Assembly (NCBI RefSeq): GCF_003008695.1
Contig: NZ_PXZT01000011.1
Coordinates: forward strand, 1-64,000
Direction: 5' to 3'
Origin: Trichococcus alkaliphilus
Lineage (GTDB): Bacteria > Bacillota > Bacilli > Lactobacillales > Aerococcaceae
DNA: 64,000 nt
Below the pieces are notes generated by a model that had not been told where the DNA came from, made no database searches, and was given only the letters and a program-made list of their open reading frames with translations. Numbering within the stretch: position 1 is the stretch's first letter; every line of letters begins with the position of its first letter. Positions 51,332-59,661 of the stretch are shown here, piece after piece. Made by a program: the position numbers and the translations under genes.

Positions 51332-53527
51332 ATGGGAAAGAGTCTAGTATTAGCTGAAAAACCTTCGGTGGCGCGCGATATTGCCCGCGTGCTGCAGTGC
51401 GAGAAACAGGGTCAAGGGTACCTGGAAGGGAAAGAATACATCGTAACCTGGGCCTTGGGGCATCTTGTGACGCTTGCCGATCCGGAAGCCTATGATGTGA
51501 AATACAAAAACTGGAACCTGGCTGATCTGCCGATGCTTCCGCAAGACCTGAAGCTGACTGTCATCAAGCAGTCCGGCAAGCAGTTTAATGCCGTCAAGTC
51601 CCAGATGGTGCGGAATGACGTTTCCGACATCATCATCGCGACGGATGCCGGGCGCGAAGGTGAACTGGTCGCCCGCTGGATCATCGAAAAAGCGAAAGTC
51701 AATAAACCCGTCAAACGCCTGTGGATTTCATCCGTGACGGACAAGGCCATCAAAGACGGCTTCCAGAACCTGAAGCCGGGCAAGGACTATGAAAACCTGT
51801 ATCAATCGGCTGTGGCCCGTTCGGAAGCGGATTGGTACATCGGCCTGAATGCAACCCGAGCGCTGACGACGAAATTCAACGCCCAGTTGAACTGTGGCCG
51901 CGTCCAGACCCCGGTTGTCGCCATCATCGCCAGACGCGAAGAGGAAATCAAAAAATTCCAGCCGAAGACGTATTACGGTATCGAAGCCCAGACAGATACG
52001 AAGCTGAAGCTGATTTGGCAGGACGAGAAAACGAACGATACGAAGAGTTTCGAGCGCGATAAAGTTACGGCCATCGTCAAAAAATTGGATAAGCAGCAGG
52101 CGACGGTTGTGGCCGTCGACCGCAAACCAAAAAAAACCTATGCACCAGGCCTTTATGACCTGACCGAACTGCAACGCGACGCCAACAAGCTTTTCGGTTA
52201 TTCCGCCAAAGAAACGCTGAACATCATGCAGAAACTATATGAGCAGCATAAATTGTTGACTTATCCGCGTACGGATTCTCGCTACCTGTCGAACGACATC
52301 GTCGCGACGCTGCCGGACCGGCTGAAGGCATGCGCCATCAAGGAATACCGTCAGCTCGTGAACAAAGTATTGGCAAAACCGATCAAGGCGAATAAGTCGT
52401 TCGTCGACGACAGCAAAGTTTCCGATCACCATGCCATCATCCCGACGGAACAAGTCGTCCAAATCGGGAAATTGTCGGCTCAGGAACTCAAAATCTATGA
52501 CTTGGTCGTGAAACGCTTCTTGGCTGTTCTTTTTCCGGCTTACGAATATGAGCAGCTGACTTTGCGTGCGGACATCGGCGGCGAGCGCTTCGTTGCCCGC
52601 GGCAAGACGGTCACAGTTGCCGGCTGGAAAGAAGTCTACAGCAATCGCACGGAGGATGAGGAGTCGGAAGACGGTCTCAAGGAGCAACTGTTGCCGAAAA
52701 TCGAGGCAGGCGACGTGCTGGCTGTCCGTTACATAAGCGAGACATCCGGCCAGACGAAACCGCCTGCCTACTTCAATGAAGCAACGCTGTTGACGGCGAT
52801 GGAAAATCCGGCAAAATATATGGAGACGACGGACAAGGCTTTGGCGCAGACGCTGAAGGAAACGGGCGGACTGGGAACCGTCGCTACGCGTGCCGACATC
52901 ATCGAGAAGCTGTTCAATTCCTTCCTGATCGAAAGACGCGGTCAGGAAATCCATATCACTTCTAAAGGCAAGCAACTGCTGGAGCTGGTTCCGGAAGAAC
53001 TGAAATCCCCGGCCCTGACAGCGGATTGGGAGCGGAAGCTCGAACAGATCGCTGCCGGCAAGCTGAAGAAGGACACATTCATCAACGAAATGAAGACCTA
53101 TACGCAAGAAATCGTTTCGGAAATCAAGATGAGCGACGGCAAGTTCAAGCACGAAAACATCTCCACCAAGACCTGTCCGGAATGCGGCAAACCGATGTTG
53201 GAAGTGAACGGTAAAAAAGGCAAGATGCTTGTGTGCCAGGACCGCGATTGCGGGTACCGCAAGAATGTGGCGCGTGTCACCAACGCCCGTTGTCCGCAGT
53301 GCATGAAGAAAATGGAGCTGCATGGCGAGGGCGACGGGCAGATCTTCACCTGCAAGTGCGGCTATCGCGAAAAACTCTCGGCCTTCAACGAACGACGCAA
53401 AAAAGGCTCCGGCGGAAAAGCCGCGAAGCACGACGTTCAAAAATATCTGAAGAAACAGAATCAAGAGGAAGAGCCGGTGAATTCCGCCTTGTTCGAGGCG
53501 CTGAAGAAGCTCAAGCTGGACGATTAA
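51332..53527 (+). CDS. topB: DNA topoisomerase III (first of two)
   Basis: A 731-residue type IA topoisomerase. The Toprim domain opens it (LVLAEKPSVARDIARVL, then IIATDAGREGELVARWI). The catalytic Tyr311 sits in TYPRTDSRYLS, and HHAIIPTE and GTVATRADIIEKL are further core motifs. The C terminus has two zinc ribbons (CPECGKPMLEVNGKKGKML.. and CPQCMKKMEL..CKCGY) and a basic tail. It relaxes and decatenates single-strand-containing DNA. It has its own terminator. A divergent second copy follows 154 bases later. Confidence 0.95.
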   Translation: MGKSLVLAEKPSVARDIARVLQCEKQGQGYLEGKEYIVTWALGHLVTLADPEAYDVKYKNWNLADLPMLPQDLKLTVIKQSGKQFNAVKSQMVRNDVSDIIIATDAGREGELVARWIIEKAKVNKPVKRLWISSVTDKAIKDGFQNLKPGKDYENLYQSAVARSEADWYIGLNATRALTTKFNAQLNCGRVQTPVVAIIARREEEIKKFQPKTYYGIEAQTDTKLKLIWQDEKTNDTKSFERDKVTAIVKKLDKQQATVVAVDRKPKKTYAPGLYDLTELQRDANKLFGYSAKETLNIMQKLYEQHKLLTYPRTDSRYLSNDIVATLPDRLKACAIKEYRQLVNKVLAKPIKANKSFVDDSKVSDHHAIIPTEQVVQIGKLSAQELKIYDLVVKRFLAVLFPAYEYEQLTLRADIGGERFVARGKTVTVAGWKEVYSNRTEDEESEDGLKEQLLPKIEAGDVLAVRYISETSGQTKPPAYFNEATLLTAMENPAKYMETTDKALAQTLKETGGLGTVATRADIIEKLFNSFLIERRGQEIHITSKGKQLLELVPEELKSPALTADWERKLEQIAAGKLKKDTFINEMKTYTQEIVSEIKMSDGKFKHENISTKTCPECGKPMLEVNGKKGKMLVCQDRDCGYRKNVARVTNARCPQCMKKMELHGEGDGQIFTCKCGYREKLSAFNERRKKGSGGKAAKHDVQKYLKKQNQEEEPVNSALFEALKKLKLDD

Positions 53528-53540
53528 AAACAATTTACCG

Positions 53541-53585
53541 AAAAGGACTGCAACGGCACTTTTTGTGCCTGTCGTAGTCCTTTTT
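53541..53585 (+). terminator. Terminator after the first topoisomerase gene
   Basis: AAAAGGACT.C.ACGGCAC pairs with GTGCCTGT.G.AGTCCTTTTT. Confidence 0.85.
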
Positions 53586-53681
53586 CGATCAGGTTCCGGG
53601 AATGCGCGTATGTTATAATTGTAGGGTATCGATTGCCTTAAAAGTCTCAGACGGCAATCCTGTCAGGGAGGGAATTTCAGA

Positions 53682-55856
53682 ATGAAAACAGTCATTTTAG
53701 CCGAAAAATCATCGCAGGCAGCTGCCTACGCGAGCTCTTTCCAAAAGAAGGCGACGGTTGCCGGGAACTACATAATCCAGGACAGCCTGTTCGATGGCGA
53801 AACGGTCATCGTGCATGCATCCGGCCATCTGTTGGGCTTGTTGCAGCCTGAAGAATATGATCCGAAATGGAAAAAATGGAGCCTGGACCACTTGCCGATT
53901 TTCCCGGAAAACTATAAATACAAGATCCAATACGGAAAAGGCAAGCAGATGGCGAACATCAAACAGCAGCTCAAGGAAGCGGACCGCATCATCATCGCCA
54001 CCGACTCAGACCGCGAAGGGGAAAATATCGCCCGCTCGATCATCCGGCACGCCGGCGCAGAAAAGAAGGAAATGAAGCGCCTCTGGATCAACAGCCTGGA
54101 ATCCAATGAAATCCGCCGCGGGTTCAGCGAATTGCTGGACGGGAAGGATACGTACCCATCCTACATCGAGGCCCAAAGCCGGGAAATCGCCGACTGGCTA
54201 GTTGGGATGAATCTGAGCCGGCTGTACACCATTGCGCTCCAGAAAGCCGGCATCAAAGAAGGTGCATTTTCGGTCGGGCGCGTGCAGACACCGACGCTCT
54301 TCATGATCTATAAGCGCATGAAGGAAATCGCAGCCTTCAAGGAAGAGACGCATTATGAGTGTTTGGCCCGGATCACGGTCAAGAATGGGACATTCGAAGC
54401 GAAGTATCAGCATGAATTTGAGTCCAAACAGGAAATGAAAACCTTCATCTCGGCGCACGGACTGGCGGCTGAGATGCCTGCCATCATCAAGCGCTTCGAA
54501 GCCAACGAGAACAAACGCGAGTTGGCGCCGCGCCTGTATTCGCTCAGCGATCTGCAGCGGGCAGCCAATGCCAAATTCAAGATGGGTGCGAAAGACACAT
54601 TGGCAACCGTGCAGTCTTTGTATGAAGCAAAGCTGCTTTCTTATCCGCGGACGGACGCGACCGTCATCACCAAAAATGAATTTGCCTATTTGAAGGACAA
54701 CCTTTCCGGCTATTTGGGTATCCTGGGCCATACCATTGACAAGCCGAATCTGACTCCGCGCAAAAAATACGTCGATGATGCCAAAGTGCAGGAGCATTAT
54801 GCCATCATTCCGACGAAAAAAGTGCCGGATCAGGCGCGGATCGCGAAATTGAATGCGAACCAACAGAAAATCTATGATCTCGTCCTGCGCCGGACCTTGG
54901 CGATGTTCGAAGAGGACTTCATTTACGATGAACCGACCATCATTACCGATATAGGCGGACTGGACTTCGTGGCTTCCGGTAAGATCATCAAGAATCTCGG
55001 ATGGAAGAAGCTGGAAGGCAACACAAGGAAAAAAGGCGAACCGGAGGACAAAATCCTGCCGATGGTTACGGTAGGGGAAACCGGAACAGCCGTTTTGGCC
55101 ACGAAGGAGAAGAAGACAACTCCACCGAAACCTTACACAGAAGGCACGCTGATCGCAGCCATGAAGAACGCCGGAAAAGAAGTGGATGATGCCGAAGACA
55201 AGGCGATCCTGAAGGAAACGCACGGCATCGGAACGGAAGCGACCCGCGCCGGTGTCATCGAAAACTTGAAGGACAGGGGCTACATCACGGCTTCGAAGAA
55301 TCAGCTGGCGATCACCGAAAAGGGAACTCTGCTTTGTGAGGCCGTGGCCGGCAACAAGATGAGCGATGTCGCCTTCACTGCCGAATGGGAAAAGTATTTG
55401 GCAAAAATCCATAAAGGCGAGGGTGACCAGGACTATTTCCTGGATAACATCAAACACTTCGTCATGGAAATCCTCGGCACGAAGAACGAGATGCTGCAGT
55501 CCGAAGGGATCGCGGAGCGTATCGATGCTGCCGGAGACGGTGCGGTCGTAGGCGTTTGCCCGGTCTGCGGGAAAGAAGCGATCATCAAGGGCAGTTACCT
55601 CCAATGCCAAGACTACGGCGAAGCCTGTTCGTTCCGTATTTCCCGCTATATCGCCCGACGCTATCTGTCCCTGGAGGAAGCTAAAGAGCTTTTGGCCCGA
55701 AAAGAAACGAAGCGTTTGTCCGGTTTCAAGAAAAAAGACGGCAAAAGTTTTTCGACGGCTTTGCTGCTGGGGAAAGACGAAACAGGCAATTATGCCGTTT
55801 CCTTCAAACCGTTCGCTCCGAGCAAGAAAAAGCCGGTTCGCAAAAAAACGCAATGA
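53682..55856 (+). CDS. DNA topoisomerase III paralog (second of two)
   Basis: A 724-residue type IA topoisomerase, clearly homologous to its neighbour but well diverged. Toprim motifs are VILAEKSSQAAAYASSF and IIATDSDREGENIARSI. The catalytic Tyr321 is in SYPRTDATVIT, with HYAIIPTKK and GTEATRAGVIENL following. Its C terminus has one Cys-rich unit (CPVCGKEAIIKGSYLQCQDYG..C) and then a topoisomerase C-terminal repeat (LSGFKKKDGKSFSTALLLGKD). This type resembles the extra TopB copies of Firmicutes and their plasmids. No mobile-element genes flank it. GGGAGGG precedes ATG 53682. Confidence 0.92.
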   Translation: MKTVILAEKSSQAAAYASSFQKKATVAGNYIIQDSLFDGETVIVHASGHLLGLLQPEEYDPKWKKWSLDHLPIFPENYKYKIQYGKGKQMANIKQQLKEADRIIIATDSDREGENIARSIIRHAGAEKKEMKRLWINSLESNEIRRGFSELLDGKDTYPSYIEAQSREIADWLVGMNLSRLYTIALQKAGIKEGAFSVGRVQTPTLFMIYKRMKEIAAFKEETHYECLARITVKNGTFEAKYQHEFESKQEMKTFISAHGLAAEMPAIIKRFEANENKRELAPRLYSLSDLQRAANAKFKMGAKDTLATVQSLYEAKLLSYPRTDATVITKNEFAYLKDNLSGYLGILGHTIDKPNLTPRKKYVDDAKVQEHYAIIPTKKVPDQARIAKLNANQQKIYDLVLRRTLAMFEEDFIYDEPTIITDIGGLDFVASGKIIKNLGWKKLEGNTRKKGEPEDKILPMVTVGETGTAVLATKEKKTTPPKPYTEGTLIAAMKNAGKEVDDAEDKAILKETHGIGTEATRAGVIENLKDRGYITASKNQLAITEKGTLLCEAVAGNKMSDVAFTAEWEKYLAKIHKGEGDQDYFLDNIKHFVMEILGTKNEMLQSEGIAERIDAAGDGAVVGVCPVCGKEAIIKGSYLQCQDYGEACSFRISRYIARRYLSLEEAKELLARKETKRLSGFKKKDGKSFSTALLLGKDETGNYAVSFKPFAPSKKKPVRKKTQ

Positions 55857-55862
55857 ACAGAG

Positions 55863-55897
55863 AAAAGGTATCCGGAAATTTTCCCGGATACCTTTTT
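55863..55897 (+). terminator. Terminator after the second topoisomerase gene
   Basis: AAAAGGTATCCGG pairs with CCGGATACCTTTTT, loop aaattttc-like. Confidence 0.9.
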
Positions 55898-56032
55898 AAA
55901 CATATAGGAATTAATAAATTATTCAAGCCTAAAAGTGCATCCACCAATAGCTGTGCTCCCATGATGGCTACGCATTAATTGAAGCGCTTGGCGCTTGAAA
56001 TCGGTTATACCACGTGTAAACCAGTCTATATT

Positions 56033-56062
56033 TTGGGTGATTCCTGACTTCTAGTGTATGAT
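56033..56062 (+). promoter_or_regulatory. Promoter of the DUF697 gene
   Basis: TTGGGT (56033-56038), 18 bases and TATGAT (56057-56062). The region 55898-56032 shows nothing beyond a small GAAGCGCTTGGCGCTTG dyad at 55981. Confidence 0.5.
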
Positions 56063-56139
56063 TATGGTGAAGAGTAAGTAATAATCTATTCGCAAGCTTT
56101 ACATGCCCTCTAGTGCCTAACTATAAAGGTGGGATTATC

Positions 56140-56871
56140 ATGAAAAAAGTGTCCAAGGAAAAAACGATCACCGGAAAAATGCGAAATCTGCAAAAAGAGG
56201 AGATAGCAGAAAGTCAGATCGAAAGAAGATTTCCGGATAGTGATCTGAAGCAAGACGAAAAAGAATTTGAATCATTCTTCTCCGAAGTGTTAAAAAAAAT
56301 ACCGCAAAGAACATCCACCATTATACTTAATGCTTATGATAAATCAAAAGAGCGGGCTGAAAAGATCATGGCCAAAAGTAAAAAAAAATTTGACACTATC
56401 TTCGACGAGTTTTTGGAAGGTGTTGATGAAGAAACCCGCAAAAAATGTCATAAGATCGTTCATGCCGCATCTTTAACTGCAGCCATTATCGGCTTTTCAC
56501 CCATCCCTTTTTCCGATGCTTTCTTGCTGGTTCCAGTCCAATTAACAATGATGGCTCGGTTGCACAAGATATTTGGTAAATCATGGTCTGAAAGTCTTGG
56601 GAAAAGCCTATCTAAAGAATTGGTCGTTGTTGGTTTAGGGAGAAGTGCAGTCGGCAATATTGTGAAGTTGATTCCGGGTGCAGGGACCGTCGCAGGTGCA
56701 GCAATTAACGCGACAGTTGCCAGTACAATCACAGAATCTTTAGGTTGGATAACCGTAAAAATGTTAAATGATGGCGAAGATATTTTCGAACAAGTCACGT
56801 CAGTTAAAGGACAGCTACGGACTCTATCTAAAAAGCTTCAAAATTCTAGTAAATCGTCGAATAAAAAGTGA
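56140..56871 (+). CDS. DUF697 (YcjF-like) protein
   Basis: A 243-residue protein. The N-terminal 110 residues are highly charged and helical (KKVSKEKTITGKMRN through DEFLEGVDEETRKKCHKIVH). The C-terminal DUF697 part has two hydrophobic hairpins: HAASLTAAIIGFSPIPFSDAFLLVPVQLTMMARLHKIFG and VKLIPGAGTVAGAAINATVAS. DUF697 proteins occur with dynamin-like or Era-type GTPases and in stress responses, but no GTPase gene is adjacent. It probably associates with the membrane. ATG 56140 has AAAGGTGGG upstream. Its lower GC and AAA/TTT-rich codons differ from its neighbours, which may indicate separate acquisition. Confidence 0.75.
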   Translation: MKKVSKEKTITGKMRNLQKEEIAESQIERRFPDSDLKQDEKEFESFFSEVLKKIPQRTSTIILNAYDKSKERAEKIMAKSKKKFDTIFDEFLEGVDEETRKKCHKIVHAASLTAAIIGFSPIPFSDAFLLVPVQLTMMARLHKIFGKSWSESLGKSLSKELVVVGLGRSAVGNIVKLIPGAGTVAGAAINATVASTITESLGWITVKMLNDGEDIFEQVTSVKGQLRTLSKKLQNSSKSSNKK

Positions 56872-56879
56872 ATTTCCTA

Positions 56880-57044
56880 TTAGATATTTCTCCAGGAGAC
56901 AAAGTTGCATCCGCTTTGTCTCTTCCTGATGCTGTTTTGATTGTTTAAATTGGTTCTGAAGGGTACCGCTGGATGGGTGACGGGATGACTTTCGTATTCG
57001 GGATGTAATCGAACAGGGGCAATGATGGATTTTTGTTGTGGCAT
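56880..57044 (-). CDS. Possible 54-residue protein, no known family
   Basis: A short frame starts at ATG 57044 with AGGAGGTG ten bases upstream. The product begins MPQQKSIIAPVRLHPEYES and is rich in Pro, His, Asn and Arg, without a membrane segment. The same ribosome-site bases form part of the terminator hairpin of the upstream ybjQ-like gene, so the good site may be a coincidence. A GGAGACAAAG/CTTTGTCTC hairpin (56896-56929) lies inside the frame and may be the DUF697 terminator. Weak call. Confidence 0.25.
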   Translation of the reverse strand: MPQQKSIIAPVRLHPEYESHPVTHPAVPFRTNLNNQNSIRKRQSGCNFVSWRNI

Positions 57045-57046
57045 AT

Positions 57047-57087
57047 GAAAAGCACCTCCTGATACGTTTATCGTACCAGGAGGTGCT
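57047..57087 (-). terminator. Terminator of the YbjQ-family gene
   Basis: Minus-strand AGCACCTCCTG pairs with CAGGAGGTGCT and is followed by four T, just after the stop codon at 57096. Confidence 0.75.
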
Positions 57088-57095
57088 GCTCATTT

Positions 57096-57449
57096 TTAGC
57101 CTAAATATTCTGATTCATCCATCAATTTCACGGCAGTTCCGCTGCAGGTGACCATCAGCATGCCGTTATCGGCTCCCAGCACTTCATAATCCATTTTCAT
57201 GCCGACGATGGCGTTTGCGCCTTTTGCTGATGCGCGGCTTTCCATTTCTGACAAGGCGTTTTCGCGTGCCACAGTCAATTCATCCTCGTAACTCTTTGAA
57301 CGTCCTCCAACGATATTGCGGATGCCGGCTCCGAAATCCTTGAACACGTTGATGCCTGTGATGACTTCTCCGAAAACGATGCCTTGATAGGCAGTGATTT
57401 TTTTGCCCTCGATATGGGCTGTTGTTGTAATAATCATGTGACTTACCAT
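57096..57449 (-). CDS. YbjQ/UPF0145 family protein
   Basis: A 117-residue protein of the YbjQ (UPF0145) family. Typical segments are [26 protein letters not shown], then [42 protein letters not shown] and a final strand [13 protein letters not shown]. The family forms pentameric rings; its function is unknown despite the label heavy-metal-binding. ATG 57449 (MVSH..) has AGGAG five bases upstream. ATG 57437 is an alternative giving the more usual N terminus. It is a single gene. Confidence 0.9.
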   Translation of the reverse strand: MVSHMIITTTAHIEGKKITAYQGIVFGEVITGINVFKDFGAGIRNIVGGRSKSYEDELTVARENALSEMESRASAKGANAIVGMKMDYEVLGADNGMLMVTCSGTAVKLMDESEYLG

Positions 57450-57657
57450 CCTTTCTCCTAACGGTGAAACAATCAGTTCAACAAATCGATTATAACTTTC
57501 TGGTGATGCCTTCATTATATCAAAAGTCCGGCTTGAAAAGATACAGAAACCTATCATCTTGGTGGCCGTTGGGCAGAAAAATATTGCAGGCAAGAGTGTG
57601 CAGATTGTTCCTTAGTGGTAAAATTATGGAAGACTCGAAACAGAAGGGAATGTTACC

Positions 57658-58038
57658 ATGAAATTTGAAAAAATTCACCATGTCGCGATCATCGCCTCCG
57701 ATTATGAGGCTTCCAAAGCCTTCTATACAGAGGTGCTGGAATTGCCGATCATACGCGAAAACTACCGGGCGGATAGGGATTCCTACAAACTCGATCTCAA
57801 GCTGGGGGAGAGCGAAATCGAACTTTTTTCTTTTCCGAATCCGCCTGAGCGCCCAAGCGGTCCGGAATCAGTCGGGCTCCGTCATCTTTGCTTCTACGTT
57901 GAGGATGTCGAGGCCACTGTGGCTGAACTGAACCGCAAGGGCGTGGAGACTGAGCCAATCCGGCTGGATGACTACACGAACAAGAAATTCACTTTTTTCA
58001 AGGATCCGGACGGCTTGCCGCTGGAGTTGCATGAATAA
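57658..58038 (+). CDS. VOC-fold protein (glyoxalase I-like)
   Basis: A 126-residue protein with the paired beta-alpha-beta-beta-beta modules of the vicinal-oxygen-chelate fold. Likely metal ligands are the His of KIHHVAII, Glu in ESEIELFSF, His in LRHLCFYV and Glu in GLPLELHE. It belongs to the small GloA2/SMU1112c-like group in Firmicutes. It may isomerise an aldehyde adduct, but substrate specificity cannot be read. GAAGGGAATGTTACC precedes ATG 57658. It is a single gene with a terminator. Confidence 0.85.
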   Translation: MKFEKIHHVAIIASDYEASKAFYTEVLELPIIRENYRADRDSYKLDLKLGESEIELFSFPNPPERPSGPESVGLRHLCFYVEDVEATVAELNRKGVETEPIRLDDYTNKKFTFFKDPDGLPLELHE

Positions 58039-58050
58039 AGCATAGCTAGA

Positions 58051-58088
58051 ACGGGGAGTGTCTCATTTGAGATGCTCCCCGTTTTTTT
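58051..58088 (+). terminator. Terminator after the VOC gene
   Basis: ACGGGGAG.GTCTC pairs with GAGAT.CTCCCCGT, followed by TTTTTT. Confidence 0.92.
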
Positions 58089-58154
58089 CGGCCTGTGTTC
58101 ACCGGGGTTCAGAGCCGAAGCCGCAGTTCGAGGCGACACATTCATCTGTTTAAA

Positions 58155-58183
58155 TTGATAATTTGTAAACACAAATATAAAAT
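58155..58183 (+). promoter_or_regulatory. Promoter of the beta-glucoside operon with GntR operator in the spacer
   Basis: TTGATA (58155-58160), 17 bases and TAAAAT (58178-58183). ATTTGTAAACACAAAT (58161-58176) occupies the spacer and is nearly identical to the dyad at 61136 before the gntR gene. A further half site, TTTACAA, lies at 58189-58195. Repressor binding would exclude RNA polymerase. Confidence 0.75.
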
Positions 58184-58217
58184 AGGTATTTACAACGAAA
58201 AGGAAAGGGGTTACAAT

Positions 58218-58316
58218 ATGAAAAAGAGAGTTGGAGGAGGCAACTCAATCATCAATCAGAACAAGCAGAGCAAAAAGTTTAGGAGGAAAAAGAATGGAAA
58301 ATGCGAAGTGGATTGA
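58218..58316 (+). CDS. Possible 32-residue leader peptide overlapping the EIIC start
   Basis: A short frame from ATG 58218 has AAAGGGG at good spacing. It encodes a very basic product (starts MKKRVGGGNSIINQNK) and ends at 58316, 22 bases inside the EIIC gene in another frame. It could couple translation of EIIC to the upstream ribosome site. No homologue is known to me, and it may be a by-product of purine-rich leader sequence. Confidence 0.35.
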   Translation: MKKRVGGGNSIINQNKQSKKFRRKKNGKCEVD

Positions 58317-59631
58317 ACGTTTGAATATGATCGCCTATAAGATCAATGATTTGAAGTATATTATCGCAATCAAAAATGCCTTTTCAATGTTGTTGCCGGT
58401 CATCATCACGGGTGCTTTTGCCACATTGTTTTCGAACATGGTGTTCGATTCAACGAATGGATTGGCCCAGTTCGAGGCTTTACGCTTCTTGGAACAAATG
58501 AAACCGATTACGCAGGCGATCAACTACGCCACCATGAACCTGATGACGATCGGTGCGGTCTTTTTGATCGGGATTGAAGTCGCTAAACTGAACAAAGTAT
58601 CCGATCATTTCGCTGGTCTTTTGGCGGTCATCAGTTATATCGCGACCATCCCGACAGCGATTGAAGTTCTGTTTGAAGAGACGCCGGTTCCGGTGACAAA
58701 TGTCCTTTCCAGCAATTATACAGGGTCGCGCGGTTTATTCCTTGGGATGTTCATCGCCATCTTATCCGTTGAACTTTACACTTGGTTGAGCAAACAGGAT
58801 AAACTGAAGATCACCATGCCTGATACTGTACCTACGAATGTTGCCCGCGGTTTCTCTGCTTTGATCCCGACTATTTTGACGGTTTCACTGATTGCGGCAG
58901 GTGCCCATCTGATTTTCATGATTACGGGATTGACTTTGTATGACATCATTTATACGACCATCCAAGCGCCGCTTGCGAAAGTCGTTCAAGGCTTGCCGGG
59001 CATCCTCTTGCTGATGTTCGTATCGCAGATTTTTTGGGTAATTGGGATCCATGGTAACCAAATGATCAAACCGATTCGCGAGCCGATTTTGTTGGCTGCT
59101 ATCGCTGAAAATACAGCCGCTTTCGAAGCCGGCAAGGAAGCTCCGAACATCATCAACATGCCTTTCTGGGATATGTACATGAGTATGGGCGGTTCCGGCG
59201 TAACGATCGGTCTGCTGATCGCCGTCTTCATGGTTTCGAAACGTGCCGATTTCAAGGAAATCGGCAAACTGTCTGTAGGCCCTGGCCTCTTCAACATCAA
59301 TGAACCGCTTATTTTCGGGATGCCGATCATGCTGAATCCGATCATGGCGATCCCGTTCATCTTGACCCCTTTGATCACGGGCACAATTGGTTACTTCGCG
59401 ACGGCAATCGGATTTGCCGGCAAGGCGGTCGTGATGGTTCCTTGGACAACGCCACCATTGATCAGCGGCTATCTTGCGACAGCCGGCAGCCTGGGTGCAG
59501 TCGCTACGCAACTGATTTGTATCGCTGTTTCCGTGCTGATCTATCTGCCGTTCGTGAAGGCCAGCAATCGTGCGCTTGCAGTGGAACCAGAAACCGAAAA
59601 GGAAGCAAAAGTGGCGGCAGCCACAGAATAA
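58294..59631 (+). CDS. PTS EIIC component, lactose/cellobiose family (CelB-like)
   Basis: A 445-residue membrane transporter of the PTS lactose-N,N'-diacetylchitobiose-beta-glucoside family. About ten helices are present; conserved parts are AFSMLLPVIITGAFATLF, FWVIGIHGNQMIKPIREP, NMPFWDMYMSMGGSGVTIGLL and FNINEPLIFGMPIMLNP. It takes up a beta-glucoside with phosphorylation. EIIA and EIIB are not encoded nearby and must come from another locus. AGGAGG precedes ATG 58294. The next gene hydrolyses the imported sugar phosphate. Confidence 0.93.
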   Translation: MENAKWIERLNMIAYKINDLKYIIAIKNAFSMLLPVIITGAFATLFSNMVFDSTNGLAQFEALRFLEQMKPITQAINYATMNLMTIGAVFLIGIEVAKLNKVSDHFAGLLAVISYIATIPTAIEVLFEETPVPVTNVLSSNYTGSRGLFLGMFIAILSVELYTWLSKQDKLKITMPDTVPTNVARGFSALIPTILTVSLIAAGAHLIFMITGLTLYDIIYTTIQAPLAKVVQGLPGILLLMFVSQIFWVIGIHGNQMIKPIREPILLAAIAENTAAFEAGKEAPNIINMPFWDMYMSMGGSGVTIGLLIAVFMVSKRADFKEIGKLSVGPGLFNINEPLIFGMPIMLNPIMAIPFILTPLITGTIGYFATAIGFAGKAVVMVPWTTPPLISGYLATAGSLGAVATQLICIAVSVLIYLPFVKASNRALAVEPETEKEAKVAAATE

Positions 59632-59661
59632 TGGAAGATTTGAACAGAAAGGGGCATGAGG

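Noticed and set aside
52235-55853. Long minus-strand frames of 432 and 551 codons
   Set aside because: They lie antisense to the two topoisomerase genes, whose domains and motifs are unmistakable. The antisense products resemble nothing.
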